From Paenibacillus prosopidis (GTDB taxonomy: Bacteria; Bacillota; Bacilli; Paenibacillales; Paenibacillaceae): a stretch of 64,000 nt of DNA. The notes under the pieces were generated by a model. It was not told where the DNA came from, did not search any database, and was given only the letters and a program-made list of their open reading frames with translations. How positions within the stretch are numbered: position 1 is the stretch's first letter; the number at the start of each line of letters is the position of its first letter. The DNA is taken from assembly GCF_003337375.1 (NCBI RefSeq), contig NZ_QPJD01000008.1, positions 178,576 through 242,575 of the forward strand, in the 5' to 3' direction. Both the position numbers and the translations under genes were made by a program. Positions 1 to 9,505 of this stretch are shown piece after piece.

Positions 1-1768
1 CGTGATCGAACAACGGAAGCGTAATTTCTATTTTTGTTCCAAAGCGTTCTTTGGCTTTAATAATAAACCGGGAGTCGGTACCGAATTGTATTTTTATTCT
101 CTTATAAGTGTTATAAAGACCTATATGCGGTTGGTCTTCATCGGCATTTGCTGATGAAAACTGTAACCTATCCCTGATTTGTTTCAAGTGATCCGGGGAA
201 ATCCCTATACCATTGTCAATCACCGCTATAAGCAATTTGCGGCCTTTTGCACGGATCCTAATTTTGATTATCCCCGGATCCTTTTTGTTTTTTATGCCAT
301 GATACAAGGCATTCTCGACCAGCGGCTGCAAAATGAGTTTATTCACCCGATAATCCAGAAGGTCCTCTTCTAAATCCCAAATCACCTTGAATTTGTCCGA
401 ATATCTGTATTTGAGTATTTCGATATAACTGCGGGTATATTGCAGCTCTTCTTCAAGCCGAATAAGCTGAATGGGCACATCGAGCGCATATTTAAGAATG
501 TCAGATAAATGCTCCAGCATAACGTTCGCCTCATTGGGTTTCCCGGTGAGGCTTATTACTTTCCAATAAATCGTTTGGAGAGTATTGAACAAGAAATGAG
601 GATTGATCTGGGCTTGCAGAGTTTTTAGCTCAAGAACCTCATTTCGGTATTTACGTTCTGAAAGCTGTACGGTTAAGTAGTTATGCTCCACGAACGTTCT
701 TAATACGTTTTGAATGATGTAATTGTAGACATTATAAGGTTTTTCCTCGACCAACGATAACTCGGTTCCGTATTTGGCTGAGTGGATGATATTCAGAATT
801 GATTTGACATTGCGATAATTATTTCTTGTGAGTATATAGGCGAGCAGAGTACCGGCAATAAAACAAGCGATAAGCAGAAAGAACGTCAATTTAGTCAGGT
901 AATTCGGCACCTTGTACAGACTTTCCTGTGAAGTGACCATAACAAAGCTCCAACCATATTTATCTGAGTGTAGTTTCGAAACCAGACTTGGGTCATTAGC
1001 AGATCGAATTGTAAAAAAGGACTCTTTGTTTAAGGCGATTTCCTCGAACTGCTTATTTGTGAAATCAACCAATTGGGTTCGGCTTGTCATCAATTGATTA
1101 TTCTGATCTAAAATAAAGATCTGCTGCTCGGGAAGCACCTTCAGATGGTCCAATTGCTTTTCAATGTAATCGGTAGATATGTTAAGGATGAGCACACCGG
1201 AATTTGGGACCTGGGATAGTTTGCGGTAAAGCGTAATGACCTTATTTGGCGGCTGGAATGAAAACTCCTTAACCGTACGGGACTCTGCCCACATCATATC
1301 ATTCTCATGCAGATCTATGCTTTGGCGCCAGGAAACATCGTGAGACGTGCTTAAATAGTCAATCCCGTTTTTGCTGTTGTAATAACGTCCATAGTCATTC
1401 GGGATATACATATAAATGGAATCAATATAGGGCCTGGCATTTGCCGGAGCATCGATAAAATCACGTACCGTATCGAACAGTGTTATATCTCCTGATTCCA
1501 GTACCGGCGATCTTAAGACGCGATTCATATTATGATTTATTGTAGGATTTGTAATAAAATACAAAGAGATGGCATCCAATTCATTAAAAATCAACTCGAC
1601 GTTATCTTTGGCTTGCCTAAGCATGCTTGAGTTATTGGCAACGATAGCATCTTTGATGTAATTCTCAATAATAAGATTGAATAAACCTCCCAATACTAAA
1701 ATCGGAATGAACATCGGCAAAATTACGCTTACAAAGTTTTTGATGAAAAAAGTATGAATTGTTTTCAT
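1..1768 (-). CDS. YesM-type sensor histidine kinase, C-terminus beyond window
   Basis: Membrane sensor kinase of the YesM/LytS type, expected to phosphorylate the regulator encoded just upstream. The reading frame is open from ATG 1768 to the window edge (about 589 codons, near-complete). It shows a transmembrane segment near residues 10-30, a long extracytoplasmic dCache-like sensor region, a second transmembrane segment near residue 290-310, an H-box LQAQINPHFLFNTLQ (about residue 387), an N-box LILQPLVENALYHG and a G-box DNGIGIS. Only 6 bases separate it from the regulator stop codon, so the two are probably co-transcribed and translationally coupled. The pair diverges from the sugar operon starting at 2759, which is its likely target. 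The signal is unknown; a carbohydrate is inferred from context. Confidence 0.9.
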   Translation of the reverse strand, partial: MKTIHTFFIKNFVSVILPMFIPILVLGGLFNLIIENYIKDAIVANNSSMLRQAKDNVELIFNELDAISLYFITNPTINHNMNRVLRSPVLESGDITLFDTVRDFIDAPANARPYIDSIYMYIPNDYGRYYNSKNGIDYLSTSHDVSWRQSIDLHENDMMWAESRTVKEFSFQPPNKVITLYRKLSQVPNSGVLILNISTDYIEKQLDHLKVLPEQQIFILDQNNQLMTSRTQLVDFTNKQFEEIALNKESFFTIRSANDPSLVSKLHSDKYGWSFVMVTSQESLYKVPNYLTKLTFFLLIACFIAGTLLAYILTRNNYRNVKSILNIIHSAKYGTELSLVEEKPYNVYNYIIQNVLRTFVEHNYLTVQLSERKYRNEVLELKTLQAQINPHFLFNTLQTIYWKVISLTGKPNEANVMLEHLSDILKYALDVPIQLIRLEEELQYTRSYIEILKYRYSDKFKVIWDLEEDLLDYRVNKLILQPLVENALYHGIKNKKDPGIIKIRIRAKGRKLLIAVIDNGIGISPDHLKQIRDRLQFSSANADEDQPHIGLYNTYKRIKIQFGTDSRFIIKAKERFGTKIEITLPLFDH

Positions 1769-1774
1769 AATAGG

Positions 1775-2497
1775 CTACTCGTTTCTAACTTCACGCGGTG
1801 ACTTTCCGTAGTACTTGCCAAACGCCCGGGTGAAATTTTTGGAATTTGCGTAGCCGACAAGCTCGCTTACCTGATAGATCTTGTACTGAAAATCTTCAAG
1901 AAGTTCTTTTGCTTTGCTCATTCGCTTATCCAGTAAGAGATCAGAGAAATTTTGGCCTGTCTTGTCTTTAAAAAATTTACTGAGATACTGGGGAGTCATA
2001 TATACGGAATCCGCAGCCCCTTCCAGACTGGCTGTAGAAAGATGCTTGTCTACGTATTGACGAACCGCGGCTATCACTTTGTGTTCCGTTATAGCGGATT
2101 CCACAGCTTCCTTTACGGTCTCGTTATTTAACTCCTCGTAAAGCTTTTTGAAAGTCTCAACAAGCTCGCCGTATTTTGTAGGCTTAATAATATAATTTTT
2201 CACACCGTATATGATAGCCTTTTGTGCAAATTCGAATTCCTTGTGACCGCTTAGGAACACGATTTTTATAGGTAAGCGCTTACGGTATATCTCATGGGCC
2301 AAATCCAAGCCGTTCATTACAGGCATTTTAATGTCGCTAAGCACAACATCCACTCGTTCTAATTCAATAAAAGTTAGAGCATCCGCCCCGTTTTCTGCTT
2401 CCCCTACAATTTCAAATCCGATTTCTTGCCAAGGGAAATAGTTCCGTAAGCCGGTTCGGGTCTCTTTCTCATCGTCGACGATCAGAAGCCTGTACAT
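1775..2497 (-). CDS. YesN-type response regulator, receiver plus AraC DNA-binding domain
   Basis: Response regulator of 240 aa. The receiver domain (about residues 3-120) has the acidic pair D8/D9, phospho-acceptor D55 in the SDIKMP motif and K104-region lysine; an AraC/XylS double helix-turn-helix occupies about residues 140-240 (SKFFKDKTGQNF, YANSKNFTRAFGKYYGKSP). It is short for this family, whose members commonly reach about 500 aa, because the linker between the two domains is nearly absent. Gene order (regulator then kinase, divergent from an ABC sugar operon) is typical of Paenibacillus carbohydrate systems, so it probably activates the 2759-9496 operon. ATG 2497 is preceded by a GGGGGG-rich Shine-Dalgarno (GGGGGGGCTTTTA). 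Confidence 0.92.
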   Translation of the reverse strand: MYRLLIVDDEKETRTGLRNYFPWQEIGFEIVGEAENGADALTFIELERVDVVLSDIKMPVMNGLDLAHEIYRKRLPIKIVFLSGHKEFEFAQKAIIYGVKNYIIKPTKYGELVETFKKLYEELNNETVKEAVESAITEHKVIAAVRQYVDKHLSTASLEGAADSVYMTPQYLSKFFKDKTGQNFSDLLLDKRMSKAKELLEDFQYKIYQVSELVGYANSKNFTRAFGKYYGKSPREVRNE

Positions 2498-2692
2498 TAA
2501 AAGCCCCCCCAGTTGTGTAACTTATATGACTATTACAGTATAACAGCATAGAGCTTCCAAGAATCATATCAAACAGTGGAATATTAAGTTAAGCTAATTT
2601 ATAGCAAGAAATGATACCTTTCGCGGGTTGAGGGACAAAAGAAACATAATTAGAGGTACTGAATAACAAATAGAATGCCTGTTTTTATAAAT

Positions 2693-2707
2693 ATGTAAGC
2701 GCTATTA
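2693..2707 (+). promoter_or_regulatory. cre-like catabolite control site
   Basis: The 15-mer ATGTAAGCGCTATTA matches the CcpA consensus WTGNAARCGNWWWCA at 14 of 15 positions (T instead of C near the end). It lies 52 bases before the first gene of the sugar operon, a position suited to repression by CcpA when preferred sugars are present. The rest of the 261-base gap (2498-2758) is AT-rich and must hold the divergent promoters; I could not assign a clear -35/-10 pair. Confidence 0.55.
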
Positions 2708-2758
2708 TTTAGTCAGCAGCAACGGTCAATCAAACAAAAACGAAAGGGGTCAAGAAGG

Positions 2759-3571
2759 ATGGGGATGAAATTTGGTTGTCATGGTTACACATGGCAGCTG
2801 TCTTATGAAACACAGTCGGATAATTTGCCCCATATATTAGACGTCATTGCCGGCGGCGGTTTTAAGGGTTTGGATACGCAGGTAGCGATGCTCGGCAGAT
2901 TCTATAATCACCCGACTCTTCTCAAGGAAGAATTGCAAAAACGTAATCTTGAACTCGCGGCTTTAACGCTTTCCTTGCACTGGCTTCATAAGGGGGAAAC
3001 GGACGAAGAGCAAAGTACAGCGGACTATTTTATCGAGTATCTCAGACACTTTCCGGGCGCGCTGCTTAATGTAGTCCAAATGCCGGGCAGCAATCGTGAT
3101 GAATTGCAAACCAGACAGCGTAATGTTCTGGATTGCGTCAATGCTATTGCAAAAAGAGCTGCAGATCAGGACATTGTAACAGCCTTTCATCCCAACTCTC
3201 CGCCAGGCTCGGTTTTTAGAAACGAAGAGGATTATAAGGTTATGTTCGATGGTTTAGATACGGATGTGATCGGATACACCCCTGACGCAGGTCATATCGC
3301 TTGCGGCGGCATGGATGTGGCAGAAATTTTCGAAACGTATAGACCGCTTATCAAGCATGTGCACTTTAAAGACGCTTCAGCGGATTATGTGTGGAAGGCG
3401 ATGGGCGAAGGGGTGATTGATTTCCCGCGCATTGTCAGACATCTGCGGAATACCGATTATAATGGTTGGATCATGGTAGAAGAAGAATCCGAGAAAGCGG
3501 TAGCCGACCCGGATGGCGCTATGATGGAAAACAGCCGCTATGTTAAAGAACAGTTAATACCGATCGCGTAA
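2759..3571 (+). CDS. Sugar isomerase/epimerase family TIM-barrel protein, inosose dehydratase-like
   Basis: Predicted cytoplasmic xylose-isomerase-like TIM barrel (270 aa). Metal-binding positions of the family are visible: FHPNSPPGS (the place where IolE proteins carry HHH rather than Glu), YTPDAGHIACGG, KHVHFKD and WIMVEEES. This points toward the 2-keto-myo-inositol (inosose) dehydratase/IolE branch, but substrate cannot be read from sequence. First gene of a seven-gene operon with a 2-hydroxyacid dehydrogenase and an ABC sugar importer. Two start codons compete: ATG 2759 and ATG 2765; AGAAGG at 2753-2758 gives 6 bases to the second, AAAGGGG further upstream suits the first. Confidence 0.85.
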   Translation: MGMKFGCHGYTWQLSYETQSDNLPHILDVIAGGGFKGLDTQVAMLGRFYNHPTLLKEELQKRNLELAALTLSLHWLHKGETDEEQSTADYFIEYLRHFPGALLNVVQMPGSNRDELQTRQRNVLDCVNAIAKRAADQDIVTAFHPNSPPGSVFRNEEDYKVMFDGLDTDVIGYTPDAGHIACGGMDVAEIFETYRPLIKHVHFKDASADYVWKAMGEGVIDFPRIVRHLRNTDYNGWIMVEEESEKAVADPDGAMMENSRYVKEQLIPIA

Positions 3572-3618
3572 CAAGAGATTTTGGAAATAGATGAATAAAT
3601 CATTAAAGGAGTATATAC

Positions 3619-4581
3619 ATGAAACCTAAAGTGGTATTAACAGGAAAAACCTGGCCAATCCCCTTCGCGAAGCTTCAGGAACACTGCGATGTGCAGCACT
3701 GGGAAGGCCCTGGCCCAATTCCAAGGGAGCTGCTAAAGGTATGGCTTGAAGATGCGGAGGGTTTGTTAAGCGTCAATCACGGAACAAAAGTGGACGAGGA
3801 TCTGCTGGACGCTGCTCCAAAACTTCGGGTTATCGCGCAATCAGGGGTTGGTTATGACAATATTGACGTTGCTGCCTGTACAAAGAAAGGGATTCCGTTC
3901 GGCAATACCCCGGGGGTTCTGGTTGAAGCGACGGCTGATCTTACTTTTGGAATATTATTATCGGCTATGCGCCGCATTCACGAAGGCTGGGGCTGGGTAA
4001 GAACAGGGCAATGGCGTGAAGTCATGGGCACGGATCTTTACGGGAAAACGCTTGGTATATATGGCATGGGGGATATTGGTTCCGCTGTAGCTAAGAGAGC
4101 GCAGGCAAGCGGCATGCAAATCATTTACCATAACCGTACGCGAAAGCAGGATGACGGTCACCTCGGAGCAAGATATGTTTCCTTTGACGGGCTGCTGGAG
4201 GAGGCGGACTGCATTATCGTGCTGGTCCCGCTATCCGAACAAAGCAGAGGAATGTTTGGAAAGGAACAGTTCGACCGGATGAAAAGTACAGCTTATTTTG
4301 TAAACGCTTCAAGAGGACCGGTCGTTCAAACAGAGGCGCTGTACGACGCTTTGAAACATAACAATATCGCATACGCGGCTTTAGACGTCACAGATCCGGA
4401 GCCTCTGCCGGGAGATCATCCGCTGCTCGGATTGTCTAATATTTTGGTTACACCTCACATCGGCAGCGCAACCTATGAGACACGCAATAGTATGGCTATG
4501 CTGGCGGTGGACAACTTATTAGCGGGACTTGCTAAGAAAGCTCTGCCAGCTTGTGTGAATCCATCTGTTAATTATATCTAG
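3619..4581 (+). CDS. D-isomer specific 2-hydroxyacid dehydrogenase
   Basis: NAD(P)-dependent oxidoreductase of 320 aa, glyoxylate/hydroxypyruvate or D-glycerate dehydrogenase type. The Rossmann motif is GIYGMGDIGSAVAKRA (about residues 143-158); the catalytic Arg lies in NASRGPVV, the Glu in DVTDPEPLPGDHPL and the His in TPHIGSAT. It lies 47 bases after the epimerase-like gene and 22 bases before the binding-protein gene, preceded by AAAGGAG, so it belongs to the same operon. In this context it may reduce or oxidise a keto acid formed during breakdown of the imported sugar acid or polyol; that role is inference. Confidence 0.9.
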   Translation: MKPKVVLTGKTWPIPFAKLQEHCDVQHWEGPGPIPRELLKVWLEDAEGLLSVNHGTKVDEDLLDAAPKLRVIAQSGVGYDNIDVAACTKKGIPFGNTPGVLVEATADLTFGILLSAMRRIHEGWGWVRTGQWREVMGTDLYGKTLGIYGMGDIGSAVAKRAQASGMQIIYHNRTRKQDDGHLGARYVSFDGLLEEADCIIVLVPLSEQSRGMFGKEQFDRMKSTAYFVNASRGPVVQTEALYDALKHNNIAYAALDVTDPEPLPGDHPLLGLSNILVTPHIGSATYETRNSMAMLAVDNLLAGLAKKALPACVNPSVNYI

Positions 4582-4603
4582 AAAAAATAAGGGGATGAAT
4601 AGC

Positions 4604-5968
4604 ATGTTAAAAACATTTGGTAAGCTATCGACATTAAGTTTGGTCATGCTGCTTGCAATTGCAACGATACTGTCGGCTTGTTCCGGCTCGAATTCGAATG
4701 CAGGCAACCAGGGGACGGCAGTAAATGAAAACGCCGGTCAGAACAAAGATGAAAAAGTAACGCTGCGCTTCTCCTGGTGGGGCGGCGAGTCCAGACATAA
4801 AGCTACCTTAGCCGCGATTGATATGTACATGAAGCAAAACCCGAATGTAACCATTGAAGCGGAGTACGGCACTTTCGACGGCTACTATCAAAAGCTTCAA
4901 ACACAGCTTTCCGGCGGAACGGCTCCTGATCTTATTCAGCTGGACTATCTATGGATTAACGACTTAGTCAGGCAAGTAGATTTATTTGTCGATATGTACA
5001 CGTTGAAAGACACAATCGATATCAGCGAGTTCGATGAACAGTTTTTGCGCGATTGGGCGATCATCAACGGCCAGCTCCAAGGCGTTCCAACTGGAATGAA
5101 CGCGCTTACGACGATAGTGAACAAAAGCTTCATGGATCGCGAAGATATTCCTATGCATGAGAAATGGACCTGGGAACAAATTATCGCGGAAGGTCAGAAG
5201 CTAAATCAAAAAAATCCGAAGATGTTCTTGATCAACTCGGATTTGTCTACGCTTACTGAAAAAATTGTTCCTTCCTATCATAGTCAGCTTACTGGAAAGT
5301 ACCTTGTTAATGCAGACAATACGCTAGGCTTTGATCAACAGTCGATGACCGAGACCTTTACCTTCCTTAAATCATTATTTGATACTGGCGTGCTGCAGCC
5401 GCTGGGCGAGAGTGCACTGTACAATGCCAAAACCGAGCAGAATCCGAAGTGGATTAACGGCGAAACGGCGATGACGATTGCCAATGTTGCGGATATTCCA
5501 AAGCTTCGCGGAACAGCAGCCAACTTTGATATTACGACAACACTGTTTCCGGTTAAGGAAAATGCCAAATCTACAGGCATTAATGCCAGACCTTCGCAAC
5601 TGATCGGTATTAACAAAAACTCCAAGCATATTGAAGAGGCCACTAAATTTTTAAATTGGTTATTTTCGGATAAAGAGGCTATTCTGACGCTTGGCGTGGA
5701 GCGTTCCATTCCGGTTAAGCCATCGTCACAAGAGCTGCTGCTCGCAAACGATAAGCTTGATCAGGTCGTTGCAACGTCCTTAGAGACGGCTTTGGCCAAT
5801 CAGGCAGCCGCTCCAAGCTATATGAACAACAATCAGGAATTGATGAAAATATCTAATGAAGTGATCGAGAAAGTGGCATTTGGAAAACTGACTCCCGAAG
5901 CTGCAGCAGCGGAAATGATAGAACGGTATGAGGCTAAATTGAAAGAGATCGACGCATCTACAAAATAA
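4604..5968 (+). CDS. Extracellular solute-binding lipoprotein of sugar ABC transporter
   Basis: Family 1 solute-binding protein (about 454 aa from ATG 4604) that captures a sugar and delivers it to the two permeases encoded next. It has a basic N-terminus, a hydrophobic core and the lipobox LSAC, followed by a Ser/Asn-rich linker. An in-frame ATG at 4595 exists, but AAGGGG (4589-4594) touches it directly and is correctly spaced only for 4604. The mature part contains typical MalE-family segments (SGGTAPDLIQLDY, INGQLQGVPTGMN). Ligand unknown. Confidence 0.9.
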   Translation: MLKTFGKLSTLSLVMLLAIATILSACSGSNSNAGNQGTAVNENAGQNKDEKVTLRFSWWGGESRHKATLAAIDMYMKQNPNVTIEAEYGTFDGYYQKLQTQLSGGTAPDLIQLDYLWINDLVRQVDLFVDMYTLKDTIDISEFDEQFLRDWAIINGQLQGVPTGMNALTTIVNKSFMDREDIPMHEKWTWEQIIAEGQKLNQKNPKMFLINSDLSTLTEKIVPSYHSQLTGKYLVNADNTLGFDQQSMTETFTFLKSLFDTGVLQPLGESALYNAKTEQNPKWINGETAMTIANVADIPKLRGTAANFDITTTLFPVKENAKSTGINARPSQLIGINKNSKHIEEATKFLNWLFSDKEAILTLGVERSIPVKPSSQELLLANDKLDQVVATSLETALANQAAAPSYMNNNQELMKISNEVIEKVAFGKLTPEAAAAEMIERYEAKLKEIDASTK

Positions 5969-5993
5969 AAGAATGGTCTAAGGTGGAAAAACT

Positions 5994-6905
5994 ATGAACA
6001 AACTAGGGATCGTTTTTAGAAACTCAGATAACAGGCAATGGATAGGATTGCTATATGTATCTCCGTTCATCATTGGACTTTTGGTATTCAAGATGTATCC
6101 GTTTCTTGCTTCTTTATATTATTCATTCACCGATTTCAGTTTATTGAAGCCTGAAAAATTTGTTGGACTGAGCAATTACATTTATATGTTTACGAAAGAC
6201 CCCTTGTTTTTCCCGGCGCTCAAAGCCACATTGCTTTATGTTTTGTTTGCCGTACCTGGAAAGCTGGCCTTTGCGCTGCTGATTGCCGTTATTCTGAACG
6301 TGAATATGAAATTCATCTCGGTGTACCGTACGCTGTACTACCTTCCGTCAATATTAGGCGGAAGCGTAGCTATCGCTATCCTATGGCGTTCGATGTTCAC
6401 GAAAGACGGCGTTGTCAATCAGTTTATTACGGGTATGGGGCTGCCGGCCATTGATTGGTTTGGAATTCCTTCCTTGGCTTTGATATCAATCAGCTTGCTT
6501 TCGATTTGGCAGTTTGGTTCATCCATGGTACTGTTTCTGGCCGGTCTGAAGCAAATCCCGAAAGATTTATACGAGGCGGGAACGATTGACGGGGCATCGA
6601 AGCTGCGCATGTTTTTCAGCATTACTTTTCCATTGCTTACACCGATACTATTTTTCAATCTTATTATGCAGACGGTCAATGCGTTTCAGGAGTTCACCGC
6701 AGCCTTTCTGATCACGAACGGCGGGCCGCTGAACAGCACTTATTTATTTGGATTAAAGCTTTATCAAGATGCGTTCCAATTTGCCAAAATGGGCTATGCG
6801 TCAGCGCTCTCCTGGATCCTGTTCCTATCTATTATGTTGTTTACGGTCATAGCATTTAAATCCCAGAAATACTGGACTCATTACGAGGATGGAGGAAAAT
6901 TCTGA
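5994..6905 (+). CDS. Sugar ABC transporter permease, MalF/UgpA type
   Basis: Inner-membrane permease of 303 aa with six predicted transmembrane helices and the ATPase-contacting EAA loop YEAGTIDGASKLRMFFSITFP (about residues 193-213). Pairs with the next gene to form the channel. Starts 25 bases after the binding-protein gene with GGTGG upstream; its TGA stop shares a base with the ATG of the following permease, a sign of translational coupling. No ATPase is encoded in the operon, so a shared MsmX-like ATPase elsewhere is expected, as is usual in Firmicutes. Confidence 0.93.
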   Translation: MNKLGIVFRNSDNRQWIGLLYVSPFIIGLLVFKMYPFLASLYYSFTDFSLLKPEKFVGLSNYIYMFTKDPLFFPALKATLLYVLFAVPGKLAFALLIAVILNVNMKFISVYRTLYYLPSILGGSVAIAILWRSMFTKDGVVNQFITGMGLPAIDWFGIPSLALISISLLSIWQFGSSMVLFLAGLKQIPKDLYEAGTIDGASKLRMFFSITFPLLTPILFFNLIMQTVNAFQEFTAAFLITNGGPLNSTYLFGLKLYQDAFQFAKMGYASALSWILFLSIMLFTVIAFKSQKYWTHYEDGGKF

Positions 6906-7738
6906 TGACATCTCTGATTCGTATGGGCAGGCTTAGCTTTTTGACGATATTCGGCATTATCTTGATTTATCCGATCATCTGGTTGATTAGCGCGTCGTTT
7001 AAACCGCTGCCCGAAATCTTCTCGACGGTAAATCTGATTCCCTCCCGCTTCGTCATCACTTCTTATATTAACGGCTGGAAGGGCAGTGGGCAGTTCGGCT
7101 TTAATACCTTTTTTACCAATTCGTTCTTGCTTGTCGTTCCGACTGTAATCGCGACTGTCTTATCGAGTGTTATCGTGGCTTACGGTTTTGCCCGTTTTCG
7201 GTTTCCGACGAAAAACCTGTTTTTTTCCTTGATGATTGCGACTCTGATGCTTCCGAATGCCGTCATCATTATTCCGAGCTATCTGCTGTTTCGCAACCTG
7301 GGCTGGTTGGACACCTATTGGACGTTTATCATTCCTTCCATGTTCGCGACTTATCCATTTTTTATCTTTATGTTAATTCAATTTTTCCGCGGCCTGCCGC
7401 GCGATTTGGATGAATCAGCGGTAGTGGACGGCTGCAATTCCTTTAAGATTTTAACCCATATTTTGCTGCCGCTCAGCAAACCGGCGCTAGTATCCGCTGC
7501 GGTATTTCAGTTTATCTGGACATGGAATGATTTTTTCAACTCTTTAATTTATATCAACAGCGTTAAAAAATACCCGATTTCCTTGGGACTAAGGATGTCG
7601 CTCGATACATCCTCCATTTCCAACTGGGACCAGGTAATGGCCATGTCGGTTCTGTCCATTGTCCCATGCTTGATCATTTTCTTCTTAGCGCAGCGCTATT
7701 TTGTTGAAGGCATTGCGACAACAGGAATTAAAGGCTAA
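6905..7738 (+). CDS. Sugar ABC transporter permease, MalG/UgpE type
   Basis: Second channel subunit, 277 aa, with six predicted transmembrane helices and the EAA loop DESAVVDGCNSFKILTHILLP (about residues 179-199). The conserved carboxy-terminal pattern FFLAQRYFVEGIATTGIKG is typical of MalG-like permeases of the CUT1 family. Its ATG overlaps the TGA of the previous permease by one base. Confidence 0.93.
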   Translation: MTSLIRMGRLSFLTIFGIILIYPIIWLISASFKPLPEIFSTVNLIPSRFVITSYINGWKGSGQFGFNTFFTNSFLLVVPTVIATVLSSVIVAYGFARFRFPTKNLFFSLMIATLMLPNAVIIIPSYLLFRNLGWLDTYWTFIIPSMFATYPFFIFMLIQFFRGLPRDLDESAVVDGCNSFKILTHILLPLSKPALVSAAVFQFIWTWNDFFNSLIYINSVKKYPISLGLRMSLDTSSISNWDQVMAMSVLSIVPCLIIFFLAQRYFVEGIATTGIKG

Positions 7739-7764
7739 CCGATTTATTTGAGGAGGAGAAACAC

Positions 7765-8535
7765 ATGAAACCGTCAATATTCATAGCGGCATCGGTATAT
7801 GGTGCTGAATTGGTGCAAAAGCTGGGACAATCTTATTTAGCTGAACTCGGGGCACGCTCCGGGGCAGCCGGATTCGAAGTCCGCCGCGAGCTTTTTCTTG
7901 AAGAGGAGCCGCCTTTTGATGAACTTAGAGAAGTATTGAAGGCAAACGCTTTGCGCTGCGCAATATCCGCTTCCGTAGAAATATGGTCGCCTGAAGGAGA
8001 TTTAAACGAGGAGCAATTATACCAAACGCTAGTGGAAGGAAAGCAGGTAGGGGCATCTTATGTGAAAACGACGCTTGGAACGTATGTTCCGGGCAGATCG
8101 GATCTAAAGGCTCTTCGGCGCTGTCTGGAGAAGGCTGACTACTTTAAGCTTCCTATTCAATTAACGGTAGAGAACGAACAAAGCAATCACGGAGGCAATC
8201 CGCAAATATTGCGCGGCTTCTTCGATGATTGTGCAGAGGAGCAAATTCCTGTCAGCATGACATTCGATGTAGGAAATTGGCTTTGGGCCGGAGAGGATAT
8301 TTGTCAGGCTGCCGAAATACTTGCCGATTACGTTGTATATGTGCATTTTAAATGGTCTGAGGAACGGAATGGCAAGAAAGCAGCGGCACCGTTATCTGAA
8401 GATGAACATGCGGAGTGGCGGGAGGTACTGCGCTATTTTTCGAAAGATCTTCCCCGTGTAATTGAGTTTCCTATCATCGGTGAGGATTTAGAGCAAATGA
8501 CGAGGAAGTATGTACAGCTGCTTGAGCTGGCCTAA
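7765..8535 (+). CDS. Sugar isomerase/epimerase family TIM-barrel protein
   Basis: Second xylose-isomerase-like TIM barrel of the operon (256 aa). The four metal ligands of the family appear in order: Glu in LTVENEQS, Asp in MTFDVGNWLWAG, His in VYVHFK and Glu in VIEFP. It is preceded by AGGAGGAGAAA (7750-7760) and lies 26 bases after the permease gene. An isomerase or epimerase acting on the transported sugar is likely, but the substrate is not identifiable. Confidence 0.8.
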   Translation: MKPSIFIAASVYGAELVQKLGQSYLAELGARSGAAGFEVRRELFLEEEPPFDELREVLKANALRCAISASVEIWSPEGDLNEEQLYQTLVEGKQVGASYVKTTLGTYVPGRSDLKALRRCLEKADYFKLPIQLTVENEQSNHGGNPQILRGFFDDCAEEQIPVSMTFDVGNWLWAGEDICQAAEILADYVVYVHFKWSEERNGKKAAAPLSEDEHAEWREVLRYFSKDLPRVIEFPIIGEDLEQMTRKYVQLLELA

Positions 8536-8554
8536 AGAAAGTGAGGGAGCAATC

Positions 8555-9496
8555 ATGCAAAACTACGAACAAAAGAGTGAGATAATTAAAAATAGGTTTC
8601 GGGAATTAAAGCAAAACCATCCGGAACGCTTCGCAAATAGATTGAACATGTCGTGGAGCAACTGGGGATTCGGCGTCGAATCCTTAGTTGATACGGCCAA
8701 ACGGTTAAATAAATACGGCGTAAAATACATTGAGCTCCATGGCAATCATTATGGTCCGAATTTAGGATACCGATCGGATGAAGTCATACAGGTGTTACAG
8801 GACTGGGGTATTGAAGTTTCGGGTGTTTGCGGTATGTTTTCCAGTGAAAACGACCTTTCGAGCAACATTGCCCGTCACCGGCAAGAAGCGATTGATTACA
8901 TTCGCCGGGAAACCGAGTTTACCGCCGCTGTAAAAGGTCAGTACTTATTGGTAGTACCGGCGGCCGTTGGCAGGCCCCAGAAATATGACGACATGGAATG
9001 GGCTAGAAGCATCGAAACTCTTCAAATCGTGGCGGATGAATTTTACAATTGGAACATTAAAACCGCAATAGAACCTATCCGGGCGGCCGAAACTTCCCTT
9101 GTTCATACCATAGCTGAGGCCCAAGCCTATATTAAAGAAGTTAATCATCCCGGTATTCAGCATATAAATGGGGACATTTATCATATGCAGGTGGAAGAAA
9201 CCCATATCGGCGAAGCCATAATCCAAGCAGGAGACCAATTAGTCAATCTGCATTTGGCTGACAGCAACCGCGGCGCATTAGGCGATGGACATATGGACCT
9301 GGATACGATTATTATGGCTCTATATCTGATCGGATTCAATCAGGAAGGACGGTTTGTTACGCCTGAACCGCTCGGTCCGGGAGGAGATCCGTATCCAGCC
9401 ATGTACGGCAAACCGGATAAAGAACGGCTGGATGCTTTGGTTCGAAAATCGGTGACCTACTTTAGAGAGAGAGAAGCATTTTTAATAGAAAGTTAA
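8555..9496 (+). CDS. Sugar epimerase, D-tagatose 3-epimerase/IolE-like TIM barrel
   Basis: Third TIM-barrel isomerase-like enzyme (313 aa). Family metal sites: Glu in TAIEPIR, Asp in INGDIYH, His in NLHLADSNR and Glu in VTPEPLGPGG; HLADSNR is characteristic of the D-tagatose 3-epimerase/L-ribulose 3-epimerase group. I place the start at ATG 8555, with GAGGGAG 6 bases upstream, although the frame stays open to 8510 inside the preceding gene. Last gene of the operon; the repeat at 9506-9603 follows. Confidence 0.85.
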   Translation: MQNYEQKSEIIKNRFRELKQNHPERFANRLNMSWSNWGFGVESLVDTAKRLNKYGVKYIELHGNHYGPNLGYRSDEVIQVLQDWGIEVSGVCGMFSSENDLSSNIARHRQEAIDYIRRETEFTAAVKGQYLLVVPAAVGRPQKYDDMEWARSIETLQIVADEFYNWNIKTAIEPIRAAETSLVHTIAEAQAYIKEVNHPGIQHINGDIYHMQVEETHIGEAIIQAGDQLVNLHLADSNRGALGDGHMDLDTIIMALYLIGFNQEGRFVTPEPLGPGGDPYPAMYGKPDKERLDALVRKSVTYFREREAFLIES

Positions 9497-9505
9497 TTCA
9501 TTTAA

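Noticed and set aside
179..1097. Two short plus-strand frames
   Set aside because: They are antisense to the sensor kinase, whose frame is open across the whole region with H-, N- and G-boxes.
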